NCBI GenBank assembly: GCA_012274445.1
Contig: JAAROD010000054.1
Location: 1,054,001 to 1,118,000 of the forward strand
Direction: 5' to 3'
DNA length: 64,000 nucleotides
Source of the DNA: Sclerotiophoma versabilis
Taxonomy: Eukaryota > Ascomycota > Dothideomycetes > Pleosporales > Didymellaceae
This document shows positions 45,101-56,655 of the stretch, one piece after another. A program made the position numbers and the translations under genes. Each line of letters starts with the position of its first letter. Within the stretch, counting starts at the first letter, position 1. The notes below the pieces were generated by a model. That model saw nothing but the letters and a program-made list of their open reading frames with translations. It was not told the origin of the DNA and did no database searches.

Positions 45101-45858
45101 GCGTGTGGTGATTTGAGGCAACAATGCCACTCTCGTGGCAGGAGGAGTTAGTTGGTAAAGAGATAGATGGAAATATGTGGGCAAGATGATAGGTCTGGAT
45201 CTCAGAGAGAAACAGCAGCGGCTGTACAAGCAATGATGGTAGCAATACTGGGACTTCTGTTGAAGGTGCGTAGTGGAGGAGAAGAACGAGGCAAGAGTAG
45301 CTGTTATCAAAGCAGTCTTGGCACACGTGAGGAAATGGCGCACGCGGAGGTGAGAGACAATGGGAAACCGAAGTGAATGGGATTGGGATTCGTCGCTTAC
45401 CACCTGAAGCTTGTGATAGGTCTGTCGATTTCGTCAGCCTTGACTCTTATTCACGTTGTATTGTTCGGTAGCGAGTATCACTCAAATGCAGGGTCGCACA
45501 GAGAGCATGCAGACAAAGGTTGGTACATGGCAGATGTCCGCACTTTCAGGCGCATCTCTAGGCTCCAAGTTCCAGACAAGAGGGCTCCGCTACGTACCGC
45601 AGTAGTAAACTCCTGTGGCTCAGCGGCTTGCCTGCGCTGCTGGCCAATCGGCGACAATGGGGTGTTGAGCGTCGGTATATTGTTCGTGGTGAAGCGTCGG
45701 TGCAGCTGGCCGCGCACATCGCCAGCACTGGAGCTGGCAGCCTGGGAGCCAAAGGTGCTGCGCAGGGGAGAGGTGAGGCCAAGGGCAGCAAATGACGACT
45801 GCTCCTCGCGAGGTGAGCGGAGACCGCCGCGGTCGCCAATGCCGGTGGAAAAGGCCAT
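42166..45858 (-). CDS. Pumilio (PUF) RNA-binding protein
   Basis: Model: complement(42166..44500, 44644..45065, 45401..45421, 45598..45858), 1012 aa, introns of 143, 335 and 176 bp, long for this window. Exon 2 is only 21 nt (TYHKLQV) and joins a coiled coil (LEKKKLEYEYLKEQRRRFEA). Low-complexity Ser/Asn/Gly sequence fills the middle. Eight PUF repeats lie at about residues 600-920. Their RNA-contact cores are CRFLQ, NYLCQ, TRALQ, NHVIQ, CCVLQ, NYVVQ, SNVIE and NYVIQ. By the PUF code (repeat 8 read first) this predicts a UGUAUAUA-like target, as for Puf3-type proteins. Known role: binds 3' UTRs and promotes mRNA decay or repression. A Pro/His/Asn-rich tail follows. Confidence 0.92.
45401..45421 (-). 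other. 21-nt microexon of the PUF gene
   Basis: ACAG acceptor, seven codons (TYHKLQV), GTAAGC donor. Including it joins exon 1 (EFTTA) to the coiled-coil exon in frame; skipping it also keeps frame, so two isoforms differing by seven residues are possible. Confidence 0.75.
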
Positions 45859-48288
45859 GTTCAACTAGAAATACACTGCCTCAAGGTCAGCATATTTGTC
45901 CCTCGCATGTGGAGTGTGGGGTTGAGGGCGGTGAGGGAGGGGTGCTGCAGTTGCGCAACGCGCGCCTGCCCTCGGAACAACGCACACAACAGCGTGTCCA
46001 TGTGCGGACAGGGGCTCTACATACACAGTCAAGTTACTCGTACTCGTACACAGGGCTGGTGCCCTCGGTGGCCTTTGTGGTGCGGACGCGAATGAGAGAT
46101 GTCGTCGGCCTAGCAGAAGTCGGTGCTGGGGCTCAGTTGTATGCTAGTGGCACGGGGTGAGGCCTGATCTATGCGCCAGAGCGGCCAAAACTGGGTATGC
46201 GCGGCTCGTGGAAGGGACCGACAGAAGGAAACGTCAAGATGCACCGCCTGTCAGTCCTCGAGTATGATGCAAGCTCTTGTGGGTAGAGAGGAAAGAGCGA
46301 CCGGTGCAGCGAAGTTCAAATGGCAGGCGTGGACCCTGAGCACTTTGGGAAGGCGCCGTGCATACGCGCTACTGGAGCCCTCACACGGTAATCCGCAGTG
46401 CTTCATGACGACCCGTGCCCTGAGCTTGAAGGCACATGCACTGCTCTGCCTTGATCACGTTGATCTACATAAACGTGCATCCGCTTGGGTTTCTCCAGCT
46501 TCCTCATTCTTCGTCCCTTCCGTCCTGTGTTGGAGCTCAGCACCACCTGTCAGCCTCCTGCTAGCCACGGTGCCACTGTCAGTTCGCAGCGCCTCGGCCC
46601 ACCATTTGGGAAACCTCTGTTCCATGCGACCCACTGGCTGCCCAATCTGCGCAGTAGGCGTGGTGCTGAAGCCTCGTTGACAAGGTGACAAGCAGCTGTC
46701 TAGGCCTCTGGACCCCTCCAGGGATATTGAGCGCCGCCAAACAGTGGGCTTCCGGCAAGGCTCACACGTCATCCAGCGGCAGCTTCAATCCATCGTCACA
46801 CAGCCCGGCCAATCAACCCCCGCTCCTGGCTGGCAGTGACTGGAAAGCAAGGGAGGGGCAGCACTATCGTTCATTTCCACGGCCGGAGAGCGAGCAGCGG
46901 GGCGAGCTTGCTCGTTCTAAACGCCGACAAATGCCGCCTACTGCTGTAGATGCCCTAGTGGTACTCCCCTCATGTTCTGTTGACAAGCATCAAATTCCAG
47001 CCATAATGGACGAGGGGCAGTGTGAACGTCTGGTACGGGGTCTCAGCACACCAACTGCACTGTGCACAGCCGTTTTCGAGAAAGTCCCGAAGTCCAGACA
47101 TGTTTGTTGATCCTTCTGTTGAGATGATCTATGGCAGCATCACTTTCCAGAAGCGGTGTAACACCTCGACCACTCGGCCCACAGCTCCCAGCACGAAGTG
47201 GACTACCTCTCGTGATGTCCTGACGCTCAGCAGACCTGCAAGCATTCCACCGACATTCATGAACTGGTCACAATACGCTTCTTCCTCCAAGCTTTGTCGA
47301 CACACAGAAAAGCAGGCCCATAGCCCGCTCTTGCGCAATTCATGGCAATCATGGCAGACGCGGTTAGGCTAGGAACCGCATCTGCACCCTACACCGCTAT
47401 CTCAAAACAGACCGCGCTAGGCCTTGCCCGCCGCGTTTCAGGTCGAGGGTCCAGCCACTCGACTTTATGTTTCCCCGCACTGCGAATCGGCTGCCGCCGT
47501 CCCAGCCCGCCCTCACTTCCAGCGGAAGTGCACCCGCCAGCACGAGAAGTGATCCCGACGGCGCCAACACCACTCTACGAACACGAGAGGCCCGGTATTG
47601 ATTGGGTAATATTAACACTGCATTGTAATTGTAAGCCTGAGAAGCGTTCAGCTGTCTGCCATAATGTCTTGCACGACCCTGCAGACACAAAGGCAACAAT
47701 AAGGAAGAGCGACCCTCCTGCACCTACATCGAACTCGCCTCCTCTCTTTCTGCGCCGCAGCGGGGCATGCTTCGAGAAGGCTGCCCGTCATCGGATGACT
47801 GCTGTAGGCGCCCGTGACAGCGCATAATGAATGAACGCCCGCAACGTGCGCTGGCAAGCAAGCGAGCGAACGTGGCAAGCCTTGCTCAGAGCGCAAAAGT
47901 GCAAACCTTATTTTGTATGTCAGTGCTGGATGTCAGTGCTGGCTGTCAGTGCTGGCAGGGCGAACTTGAGGGGCATACAGGGCCAAGAGGACGACAGTTT
48001 TGTGGGGATTCGTTGAGGGCCTGATGGAAGGTGTGACAGATGTGAGCTTCGTTGTGCATATTTGGCGGTGAACGGTTGGAAATGAATTCAACCCTCGGCT
48101 TGAGACAAACGCTGTACGAAGCTGGCTTTATTATGAGCTCACAAGATGCTGTCAATGACTTATTTGTAAGTAAGGAGACAGAAAGAGAGGGTCACGCTCG
48201 ATAAATATAAGGCAAATTGCATAGACGATGTTGTATATTCGTCACTGTCATCGCTACGTTATCGTAAAGGCACGCTGCGTATCGCCTT
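45859..48288. other. 2.4-kb intergenic region
   Basis: Upstream of the PUF gene and downstream of the aminopeptidase gene. PUF regulators often have long leaders, which may explain part of it. Only a three-copy 13-bp repeat (47,918-47,956) stands out. Open frames here have no domain or splice support. Confidence 0.4.
47918..47956. repeat. Three-copy 13-bp tandem repeat
   Basis: TGTCAGTGCTGG followed by A, C and C in the three copies. Short and probably without function. Confidence 0.85.
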
Positions 48289-49872
48289 CTAGTACAGCTT
48301 TAGCGAGCGCTTACCGCCAGTAACACTCTTGCGCACCTCAGACACACTCCTTTTGGTGGTACTGTTACCCACGGGAGTGCGAGCTGGAAAGCCCTCCCAC
48401 GAAGTGGCGTACTTGGCAACAGCAGCAGCGATACCACGGGCGTGCAACAACCAGGCTTCCTGGTTGAGGTTGTCAACAGTGTCACCGGCCTGGTGGTAAT
48501 GGGGATCTAAGATGGCGCCCGCAACACCTCCCCAGATCTTCTGCTCCTCCTCGGTCTTAACCTCGTCAGCACCAGTAGTGGTACCTCCGGCAGGGATGTT
48601 AGCATCCAGGAAAGGACCGTAGTCAGAGCGTCCGTTGAATTCGGTGGCGTTGTATGGAACACCAACGCGAGTGAAGTATTTCTCGAAGAACTCCTCGATT
48701 GTGTCGCTTCCGGAAGGTCCAGTCAGGCCATAAGCGCTGCCATCTCCATCGTAGATCTGGTGAACGTAGTTTGGCGAGGCGATCATGTCGAAGTTAAGGT
48801 AGGCCCGGATTTTGAGAGACTCCTCAGGAGTCAAGCTCTCGACAAAGTAGGTCGAGCCGAGAAGACCAGACTCCTCGCCAGACCAGAAGCCGAATGTGAC
48901 AGCGTTCTTGACGTTGTACTTCGCGAGAGCCTTAGCGACGTTCAAGATACCAACAGTGCCGCTGCCGTCATCATTGATGCCGGGTCCTGCACCAACAGAA
49001 TCTGTGTGGGCGCCGAGGGCAAGCTGGTTGTTCTTGTCACCGCACTTGCTAGTTGCCAAGACATTGTTGGTGGTGATAACCTGAACATCGGTCAAGACGT
49101 CCAAAGAGGCAGTTACGTTCGCACCGCCCTGTATCTGGGAAATGTAGGCCTGACCCTCCGCCTGAGAGATACCAACAGTCGCAACATAGGCACCCTCGGG
49201 GCGCGGTGGGGGACCAAGAGTGGCCGAGACAGCGCCAGGAACGTTGTTGTAGATCACAGCGCCAACAGCACCAGCACCACCAGCGAGAGCAGACTTCAAA
49301 CCAAAATCGCAGCTACCGCGAGAGATGAGCGCAATGTTGCCGGCTACACTAGCTGGGTAGTCAGATGCCTCACAACCCAAGTTGCTAACAACGGCCAATG
49401 GCGCAGAAACAAGGCCGGCGGTCGAATTCGAGTACTCGAAAAGAGTAGCATTCACAGTTTTGCCGCCGACCGTGAAGGTGTTGATTGTACCATTCAACAT
49501 GACGTAATTAGAGAACGGCTGGAGAGTAACATCATAGTATGCGGTAGCCTCCAGCTCCTTCTTCAGCCAGTTGACGGTGTCGTTGTGAGCCTTTCCACCC
49601 ATGATCCTGTTACGGTCTGGGTAGCTGTAGGCAAAATCCTGAAGCTGTTGGGCGCCCCTCAACAGCTTCTTCGAAGTGATATCGGCTTCAAGTTTCCTCT
49701 GTACAATATTTAGCAAACCAGCATCGTGCTTTGTTGATGCATTATAGCTTACCGAAGTAACATCGGGCCTCTTCTTACAGGGCTTATCGTTGTGTCCGTC
49801 TTGACGTCCCCTAAGCTCAGTGGTCGCCGACGCAGCAGCAGCGAGAGCAGCGAGCGCAACCGTGACCTTCAT
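48289..49872 (-). CDS. Secreted M28 aminopeptidase (aminopeptidase Y / LAP2-like)
   Basis: Model: complement(48289..49698, 49753..49872), 509 aa, one 54-bp intron (donor GTAAGC, branch GCTAAAT). Signal peptide MKVTVALAALAAAASA, a short propeptide, then a PA domain inserted at about residues 125-235 (SAPLAVVSNLGCEASDYPAS, ALISRGSCDFGLKSALAG). The M28 zinc site follows: H in GAHTDSVGAGPG, D in NDDGSG, the EE pair in GEESGLLGS, D in NFDMIASP and H in DPHYHQAGDT. Many N-X-S/T sites fit secretion. It cleaves N-terminal residues from peptides outside the cell or in the vacuole. The intron is a multiple of three and stop-free, so its retention would add 18 residues; the splice signals and family alignment favour removal. 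Confidence 0.93.
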   Translation of the reverse strand: MKVTVALAALAAAASATTELRGRQDGHNDKPCKKRPDVTSVSYNASTKHDAGLLNIVQRKLEADITSKKLLRGAQQLQDFAYSYPDRNRIMGGKAHNDTVNWLKKELEATAYYDVTLQPFSNYVMLNGTINTFTVGGKTVNATLFEYSNSTAGLVSAPLAVVSNLGCEASDYPASVAGNIALISRGSCDFGLKSALAGGAGAVGAVIYNNVPGAVSATLGPPPRPEGAYVATVGISQAEGQAYISQIQGGANVTASLDVLTDVQVITTNNVLATSKCGDKNNQLALGAHTDSVGAGPGINDDGSGTVGILNVAKALAKYNVKNAVTFGFWSGEESGLLGSTYFVESLTPEESLKIRAYLNFDMIASPNYVHQIYDGDGSAYGLTGPSGSDTIEEFFEKYFTRVGVPYNATEFNGRSDYGPFLDANIPAGGTTTGADEVKTEEEQKIWGGVAGAILDPHYHQAGDTVDNLNQEAWLLHARGIAAAVAKYATSWEGFPARTPVGNSTTKRSVSEVRKSVTGGKRSLKLY

Positions 49873-52485
49873 ATTGACGATTATCTTGTCTTTCTAGCAA
49901 TGAAGCTGTGGTGATCAAGTAGCGGCTGTGATCCCGAACGGGTGCGCAGCGAGCGAGCTTTATACTTTGTCATCGGACCACTCGCCCTGACATATCTGCG
50001 TAACCCTGCTCCCGCGTGTCGGTTGCATAGTGAACCTCTCCTCAGTGCGCAAGGCTCCATAGACCTGTTTCCAGAATCCAGGTCCGCTGCAATCGTCTGC
50101 AATCGCCTGCAATCGCAACCATATCCCCGCCTGCCAAGCAGCTCAATATCAACCATCTCTTATCATTCGCCAGAGTCTCCACTCTTCATACTTGATCAAG
50201 AAGCTCGCGAGCACAAGCCCCGCCAATGCCTGCTTCTCTGCGGTAGGCTCTCTGGGCAAAGCTGGGCATGCGTGATAGTGGCGGGCGATTGCGAGCGTTT
50301 TGAAGGATTTGGGTGCGCAGTTGGAAGGAATCCGCTCGCGGAGAGAGGAAGGAGGAGGCAAGCTCACGTTTGCCAAGAGGACCGGACGAACACTGTTTTG
50401 GAAGGTGCGATGCGGAGACGCTGCAGGGACACGGCTCCTCGGCGGTCGGGGGGCGATTGTGTATCGGTCACCCATCAGCGGCCCTCACGACGCCCGCCCA
50501 TCCCATATCTTTCCTAGCAATCTGGCAGCTACGTGAAATTTCGCCGTCTCATGCTCGATCCTTGAGCATAGGGCAGTAGGATCGCATTTGGTGTTGCTGT
50601 GCGCCACCGGCTCGTGGCAGGAGACATGACACATCCCGTGAGGCGCGGTGGATAGGTACGGTAAGCGATGTCGAACCGTCCGGCTCGGGCAAGAACCCTT
50701 CAAGCATTCAACAATGTCAAAGTAGTGCAATAACCGATGAAGTTGAGACTGAGTGACGAGGTGCTGTGACAATGTGTATGAAGAAAGCAATGCATAGGCG
50801 GTGGGAAAGGACCGCCTATATACCGTAGAGCACCATGTTGTCCCTTACCATCCGGACCTGGGTTCATGACGCGGCAAGACGTATGCATGATTCCTGGGCA
50901 TTGTCTTGTCACCTTTTTGCGATGCTTGAGAACAAAAGATCTTCTAAACCCCATGTTCTAAACCCCATGTTCTCTTCGGATTCTGAAACATCACTTCTGC
51001 TAGGCTCGAGATCACAATGCTGTCTCTCTGGCAGTATCAGATTTACCATAGGTAGCCTAGTTCATTGGCTATCATAATTGCCACACTACCACAGTCAAAA
51101 GGAGAAACAAGAGAAGACAAGGTGGTAGTGAATACTAGCTAGGGTATTGGCAAAAGGATTTCCCAGTAGCTGGTACCTCATCTCTCACTTGCTCTCAAAT
51201 CATACAACATGTTCCCGCTACTTCCACGATTCAAATTTCTATGACCATACAGCCAAACGACTCAAACTAGCTTCCAATAACCTCCTAGCGCGAGAAGATT
51301 ACATTGATCCCCATGTAGTGGTCATTGATACCTGCAACATCTGTTTTCGACACGAAACATGTCCTAGCTCACCTATCAGGGACGAATGGCTGCGATCATG
51401 TGTTGAGTTCGACGTGCACCAAGAAATGACTGACGTCAGCAAATGAAGGCGCGAACAGGTGCCCAACTTGTTGCGAGGTACTTTTTTTTAACGAGAGTCA
51501 AGTTGACCAAGAGAAGGGGAGGAGGAGAGCGATGAAGGCAAGGACGATGGGTGGCCGGACTCAATCAGGGATACAACTGATTTAGAGCAAACGCACAAGT
51601 CCACAAAGTATCTCGTAGAAAACCTTGGCCGACAGCTACATAACCTCTACCATAAAGCTCCGTGCATGGATGAGGCATGACAACACTTCAGCTTCTGCGA
51701 TAGCATTTGACCTGGTGCAATAGGGAACGAGAGCGCATGGAGGCTGAGCGTATATTCCCTGCATGACGCTAGTAGTATGGTTGTCTTCTTTAGTATGCGT
51801 CAACCACATGTTGAGATCTTTGAAGCATAGTTTGTGTACAGCTTAACACTACATCTGTGCAATAAGGTTGAGCTGCGTAGTCCAAGCATGATGAGTGCGG
51901 TCCCGTACAAAAGAGCAACTTCAACGGATTTGTCAAAAGGTTTCTCAAAGCAAAGTCCAGGTGACACGGTGCATGCACTTTGTCATAGTCTTCCCAAACC
52001 TTGAAATTCTATGCATCCTCTTCTTGTCGCAACCACTGCTTTTTCGTCCTAACTCACCATGATTTCATTTTTTTCCCAATGCGGGATAAATGGTTGTCTG
52101 AAGGCGTCTGCATGGTCGACAGATGTGACCAGGCTGAATGCGAGATTGTTCGCCGCCAGGCACGCCGCTGCTACTGTCATCAAGGCGTGCACTCAGCATG
52201 GTTGTATCGCGATTGGTACTCTGCATTGTTATCAACAAACATTTTGAGGTACTTGCGAGGTGGATCCTGCGCTTACCAGGCCGGGTTTTTGATGCAACGT
52301 TCACCAGACATTTGTTGCTCATGCTACCAAAACAGACAGTGCGGACGGAAGAGTATAGGCACCGAGCCATGATACAGGTCATGCAGGGCCATATTACGAA
52401 CAAAGAACGATATATTGGTTAAGCGTTTATGTCCCCGTGCTTTTCTTGTTGCCCAAACTGCAACTATGGCACCGATTCAATGACC
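49873..52485. other. 2.6-kb intergenic region
   Basis: Promoter of the aminopeptidase gene at its left. The rest shows no domain-bearing frame, RNA gene or repeat. Frames such as 51,147-51,446 (+) look like chance. A decayed gene or non-coding RNA cannot be excluded. Confidence 0.4.
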
Positions 52486-52994
52486 TCATTTCCCAACAGC
52501 AGACGCCGCATGCGGCACGAGAATGAATTCGGCAGGTTGGAGAAAGTCAGTTTGAGTTTTGTTTCCGTACCGCGAAACGGAGTGATTGGCATAGTATGTA
52601 TAACGGATAAGGCCTCTGTTCAGTCATTAGACCTTGTATTTCCATGTAAGCGCACTCACTGTTGAAAAGTATACTGCACACTCAACAGTCCTCCCAAGTT
52701 GTTTGCGCTGTCAATTTGCACAGCCACATTGCCGGGTACATTCATCTCTAGACCTCTGCAGCGCTGGTGCTCGTTGATTCGGCTATCCAGGCTGCAGTCG
52801 TTTGCTGTAAAAGCAGGTTGGCCTGAGGGGCCGATGGCACTAGAAATGCTAAAACCCCACGCCCAGCAGGTCGCTGCTGAGCAGGTGCCGTTGAAATTGC
52901 GAACCTTCCAGGAGTAAGGCGCGGTCTCATTGGAATAAGGAGCCGCGATGCAAGTGGCGGCCATGAGCGCAATTGCTGAGACTTTAGACAGCAT
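52486..52994 (-). CDS. Small secreted protein with conserved fungal SSP layout
   Basis: Model: complement(52486..52615, 52660..52994), 154 aa, one 44-bp intron (donor GTGAGT, branch CTAATGAC, acceptor ACAG). Without splicing the frame stops at once after VQYTFQQ; the second exon restores QGLIRYTYYANHSVSRYGN and ends VPHAASAVGK. Signal peptide MLSKVSAIALMAATCIAAP. The mature protein begins YSWKVRNFNGTCSAATCWAW, then FSISSAIGPSGQPAF, with paired cysteines. Families of this layout are common in Dothideomycetes, with unknown function; some members are studied as candidate effectors. I infer secretion only. Confidence 0.8.
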
Positions 52995-53495
52995 GGCGGC
53001 GATTTGGGCAGACGAAGAAGCCGTAGCTGATATTAGAACAGGTGTGCAACACAGAGAGTTATATTAGCAGTGCTCGGTTCGGAGGATATTGACTGCTCTT
53101 TGTACGCGCTCTCGTGCGTCAGACATGTCAAACAGCTTCCTGGATACCACGATGTAACGTCAGCGCTTCCATCGGAATGTAAGGTGCTCCAAAGTTCCTT
53201 TGTCCACAGATGTGTCTGGTGGTATGGCCTTGAGACTGAGCTTGCACCTCGATCGACAATGTCACGATGCAAAGCTCAATACACCATCGCGGCCAGTCGG
53301 TAGATGCAGTACTATAACGGTTGCAGATGACAGTCCGTTTCTATGTTTGCGAAGCGGTGATTCGTCCAGCTCTGTTGGCGCAGTGGTGGTATTACACCAG
53401 ACAGTACGTGTTCTTCGTCACAGAACTGCCCTTAGCGCCTGTGACGCATTCCGTGTTTGGTTGTTGTCATGGGAAGGCTGTTGATTCTCGATCTG
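52995..53495. other. Intergenic, nothing recognised
   Basis: Promoter of the secreted-protein gene and 3' flank of the Sld7-like gene. Confidence 0.45.
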
Positions 53496-55134
53496 TCACA
53501 CATCGTCGAGCTTGCGATCGTTCAACTTTTTCTTGCTGACCGGAGAGCCTGTGTAGACCTGACCGTCGGTCTGAGCTCTAATCATAGGTGGTCGCCTCAT
53601 ACCACTGGGCAAGTCAAAAGGGCTTGCACGGTGAGACGATCCTAATATGCCAACTTGTTTGATACCGGGTGTACCAACTGGGTTGGTCGGTTCGTCAGAC
53701 GGTAACGGCTGTGCGAGTGGATCGATAAGGAATAGAATAAGAAATTGCTCGACAAGGTCGCGCATTCGGTCTGGCTGAGTGTGCAACGGTTTCTCTATGA
53801 TGTGTTTTCTCTAGGTTCTTGTTAACAGAGAACAGCTGAGAACAACAACGGTGGTACGAACCAAAGCCAGTGCTGCTCCTTTGTACGTTTGGTGGTAGAT
53901 CAGCTTAAACTCCTCGTCTTTTGCAGCATCCTCTGCAGTTATCTCGTCAGCTGCAGCCTGACCCTCCTCCATTCCAGGAGCCATAGATGCTCGACGGGAT
54001 TTGGTCTTCTTTCGCTGCTGCAACCCATGCATGCGCATCGCTGCCATAACGACCTTCGAAAGTGCCTCTTTGTTCCTAGATTCTGTAGTCGACTCTTCGG
54101 GATGCAAAGAGATCGTGTCGACCCGTGACAGGTGTGAGCGCCTTCCGTGTACCTCTGTCATCTCTTTTCGGCTGAGTGGTCTGATATCGGAAGTTATGCT
54201 GGGCGAGCGAGAAAGTTGACGAGATGCTGGCCGAGGTATGGTGCCATAAGCAGATGGCGGCCGGGAGTCTGAGAACGGAGATGCCTTCGAGTCGATCGAG
54301 ATAGACTTACGATGAGCGTACGGACGTTGCGACTCCGTCACTCGAGCAGCAGCAGCAGCCACGCCTTCTCCGCCCTTGCCCTTAGCCTTCCTTTTCGCGA
54401 GTGTTGCCTCTTCAAACAAATCACGTTTGCGTTTGGGTGACCTCGGAGCCGCATGGGGGTCGTGTAATGGCGGCAGATATTGAGCATCGATCTCAATTAG
54501 CTGGTCACCAGTGCTCGCTGTTGGCGAAGGAGGTAAGACCGCAGAGGCTGGATTCTGATACAGGAGGTCGGACAATAACGGTAGTGCGTGAACGCGTAGC
54601 TCAGACAAGAGCCCTGACTGCGCGTTAGGAGCGTCTTGTGAGGAGGGTGGTGTCGGCAGACCTTCAATAGCAGGCGTAGCAGCAATCGTTCCGTAGAAGA
54701 GGACCTCCGTGACGTTGGGCTTTGGTGTTCCATTTCCTTGATCTTGCACTTGTACCAGGATACCAATTGGTGACTGTGCTCTTGCCATAGTCCACCATTC
54801 ATTTGCGCCATTGGTAGGTGCCGCCGTGGAAGGCGCTGGTGAGCCTAGCAGTATCGACTCGAACCATGCCTCTGAAGCTTCATTGGTCGTCCAAACGTCA
54901 TAACTGGGTCCTGCAGCGATGTATAAGGGTATTTTTGCGGTATCGACAGTCGAGAGGAAACGTAGAGAGGCTGCGGCCAAGGCTGGCGAAGATGTGACAC
55001 TTTGTGTCGAAAGGCCAACATCTAAGTGCCGTCAGTACTGTACAATTCGATGATCACGTGTAGTTACCTTTAATAGACCCACCATCTGGGAGGATTATCT
55101 CTCCGCTCCAGACGTCGGTCATGGTTGTTGTCAT
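53496..55134 (-). CDS. SLD7: Sld7-like DNA replication initiation factor
   Basis: Model: complement(53496..53810, 53862..55021, 55068..55134), 513 aa, introns of 51 and 46 bp. The start MTTTMTDVWSGEIILPDGGS splices to DVGLSTQSVTSSP. A Ser/Pro-rich middle includes a basic stretch (RSPKRKRDLFEE, nuclear signal-like). The C-terminal domain resembles the fungal Sld7 C-terminal region: NKEALSKVVMAAMRMHGLQQ, EEFKLIYHQTYKGAALAL and, after the second intron, RKHIIEKPL with MRDLVEQFLILFLIDPLAQP. In yeast Sld7 partners Sld3 and lets it dissociate from Cdc45-Mcm at origins. The donor of the second intron (GTTCGT) is weaker than usual, but the joined sequence fits. Assignment is from memory of the family; moderate confidence. 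Confidence 0.7.
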
Positions 55135-56655
55135 GTTCTGAAAGTGCAATGCCTTCAATGACGCGCCATTTCGCGCTAGTCAGACGCGACTGCACGTGGG
55201 GCTGCATCACTTTCCTCCTTTCGAAAGACTTTGCTCAAATGCATCTTCATTAAAGGGCCTGGTATCATTGCTGGATTTGTATCTATACTATGTTTGGCTT
55301 CTATCTCTCCCCTTTTGTCACGCTAAATCAGATCAAGACTGTGACCCAGCGTTTGAGCTTTTTACCTTGACCTCGTAGTAAAACACTCTCGAGGTTAGGA
55401 CCAATCCAACTATTTTCAACCTTAGGTTTTGATGCGATGTACTCTCATACAAGAGGGACTGGCAGCAGTCTGATGCTGGGTATGGGATGCTATGTGTATC
55501 GTGACTTCATTGAATGTTCAATTAGCATTTCCCATTTGATCAAACAGACACTTCCTGGCTCAATCCTCCGACGGATGCGAGACGCCATGTTCTTCCGAGA
55601 TGGCAGCATTAAGAATGTCAATTGCCTGAATTCGCGAACGCAAAACAACTGTCAGAAGAACTATCTATGATATAGAACGTTGAAAGTAAAAATTGACAAC
55701 TTTCAATTCCAATGGACCACATTGGAGCCGTTCAGCAATACCAATCTCTCACTCCCCTCAGTGCCACGGCAAGTCAAAGGATTCAATATTCCTCTCTTTC
55801 ATTCTTCTCCTCCATCTACTTCCCATCCTGTATCTACGGCAAAGCAACCCTAGAATCTTGTTCGCTTTATGTTCCAAACGATCCGCATCCTGCACCGCAC
55901 CCCTTATATCACACACCTGCACATGACCAGACAGAACGAGTCCCGCATACTCCCACCTCCTTGCCACCCTCGCTTCAAAAAGGGTTTACGCCACGCTATA
56001 CGTTCGAACAGTCGGCTTCCTCAACTCATTCGTCAAGCGCGACGGCCAGAGCCGAGCCCTCAGGTCGAGCAGTGGCGTATCGCGTTTCCCATTAAGGTTT
56101 GCCAGCGCATCTTCTCCGTTGCGTATGCGCGGGGCAAGTCCTGTGTTCTTGAAACCATTAAGGGGCAGGAAGATGTCAGCGGAAGACTTTGTAGATTTCG
56201 AAGATAGTCATGATGGGGTAGATGTTAGTGTGGAGAAGAAAGATGTTCTAGCGGGCGGTGATGGTCCTGGAAGCAGACATTGCGGTGGATCTGAGCTCGG
56301 ATTGAGTGCAGAAACTGAGAACTGAAAGAGTTGAAAGGGAGAGGATGGATTTTGAGAAACGAGGCGATAGTAGTGTGCCTGAGTTGCTTTCGGTGCGATG
56401 GGTAATGCGGCAAGTGATTCCCTTTCACCGAGCAATAACTGGTTCCGTCGGTTATCTCCGATGTAGCGTATAACGTCTATTGGCTCATTGATGTTTCAGT
56501 GTGCGTTCGATTGAAGAATGCAACCTTGCATTCATTGGTCTACATGTGAGCTTTTGGAGGCCATATGAATATACAGAAGTCTTCGGCGGGTCAATGTGAA
56601 GGCTACAACGCAATTCAATATCGTATCATACCATACTTTCACACCATCCAAGTAT
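55135..56655. other. 1.5-kb intergenic region
   Basis: Contains the Sld7-like promoter and the 3' flank of the flavocytochrome gene. No gene is supported. Open frames near 55,700-56,330 lack domains and splice support. Confidence 0.4.

Noticed and set aside
48760..49713. 317-codon plus-strand frame
   Set aside because: Antisense to the M28 aminopeptidase, whose zinc-site residues and signal peptide are unmistakable.
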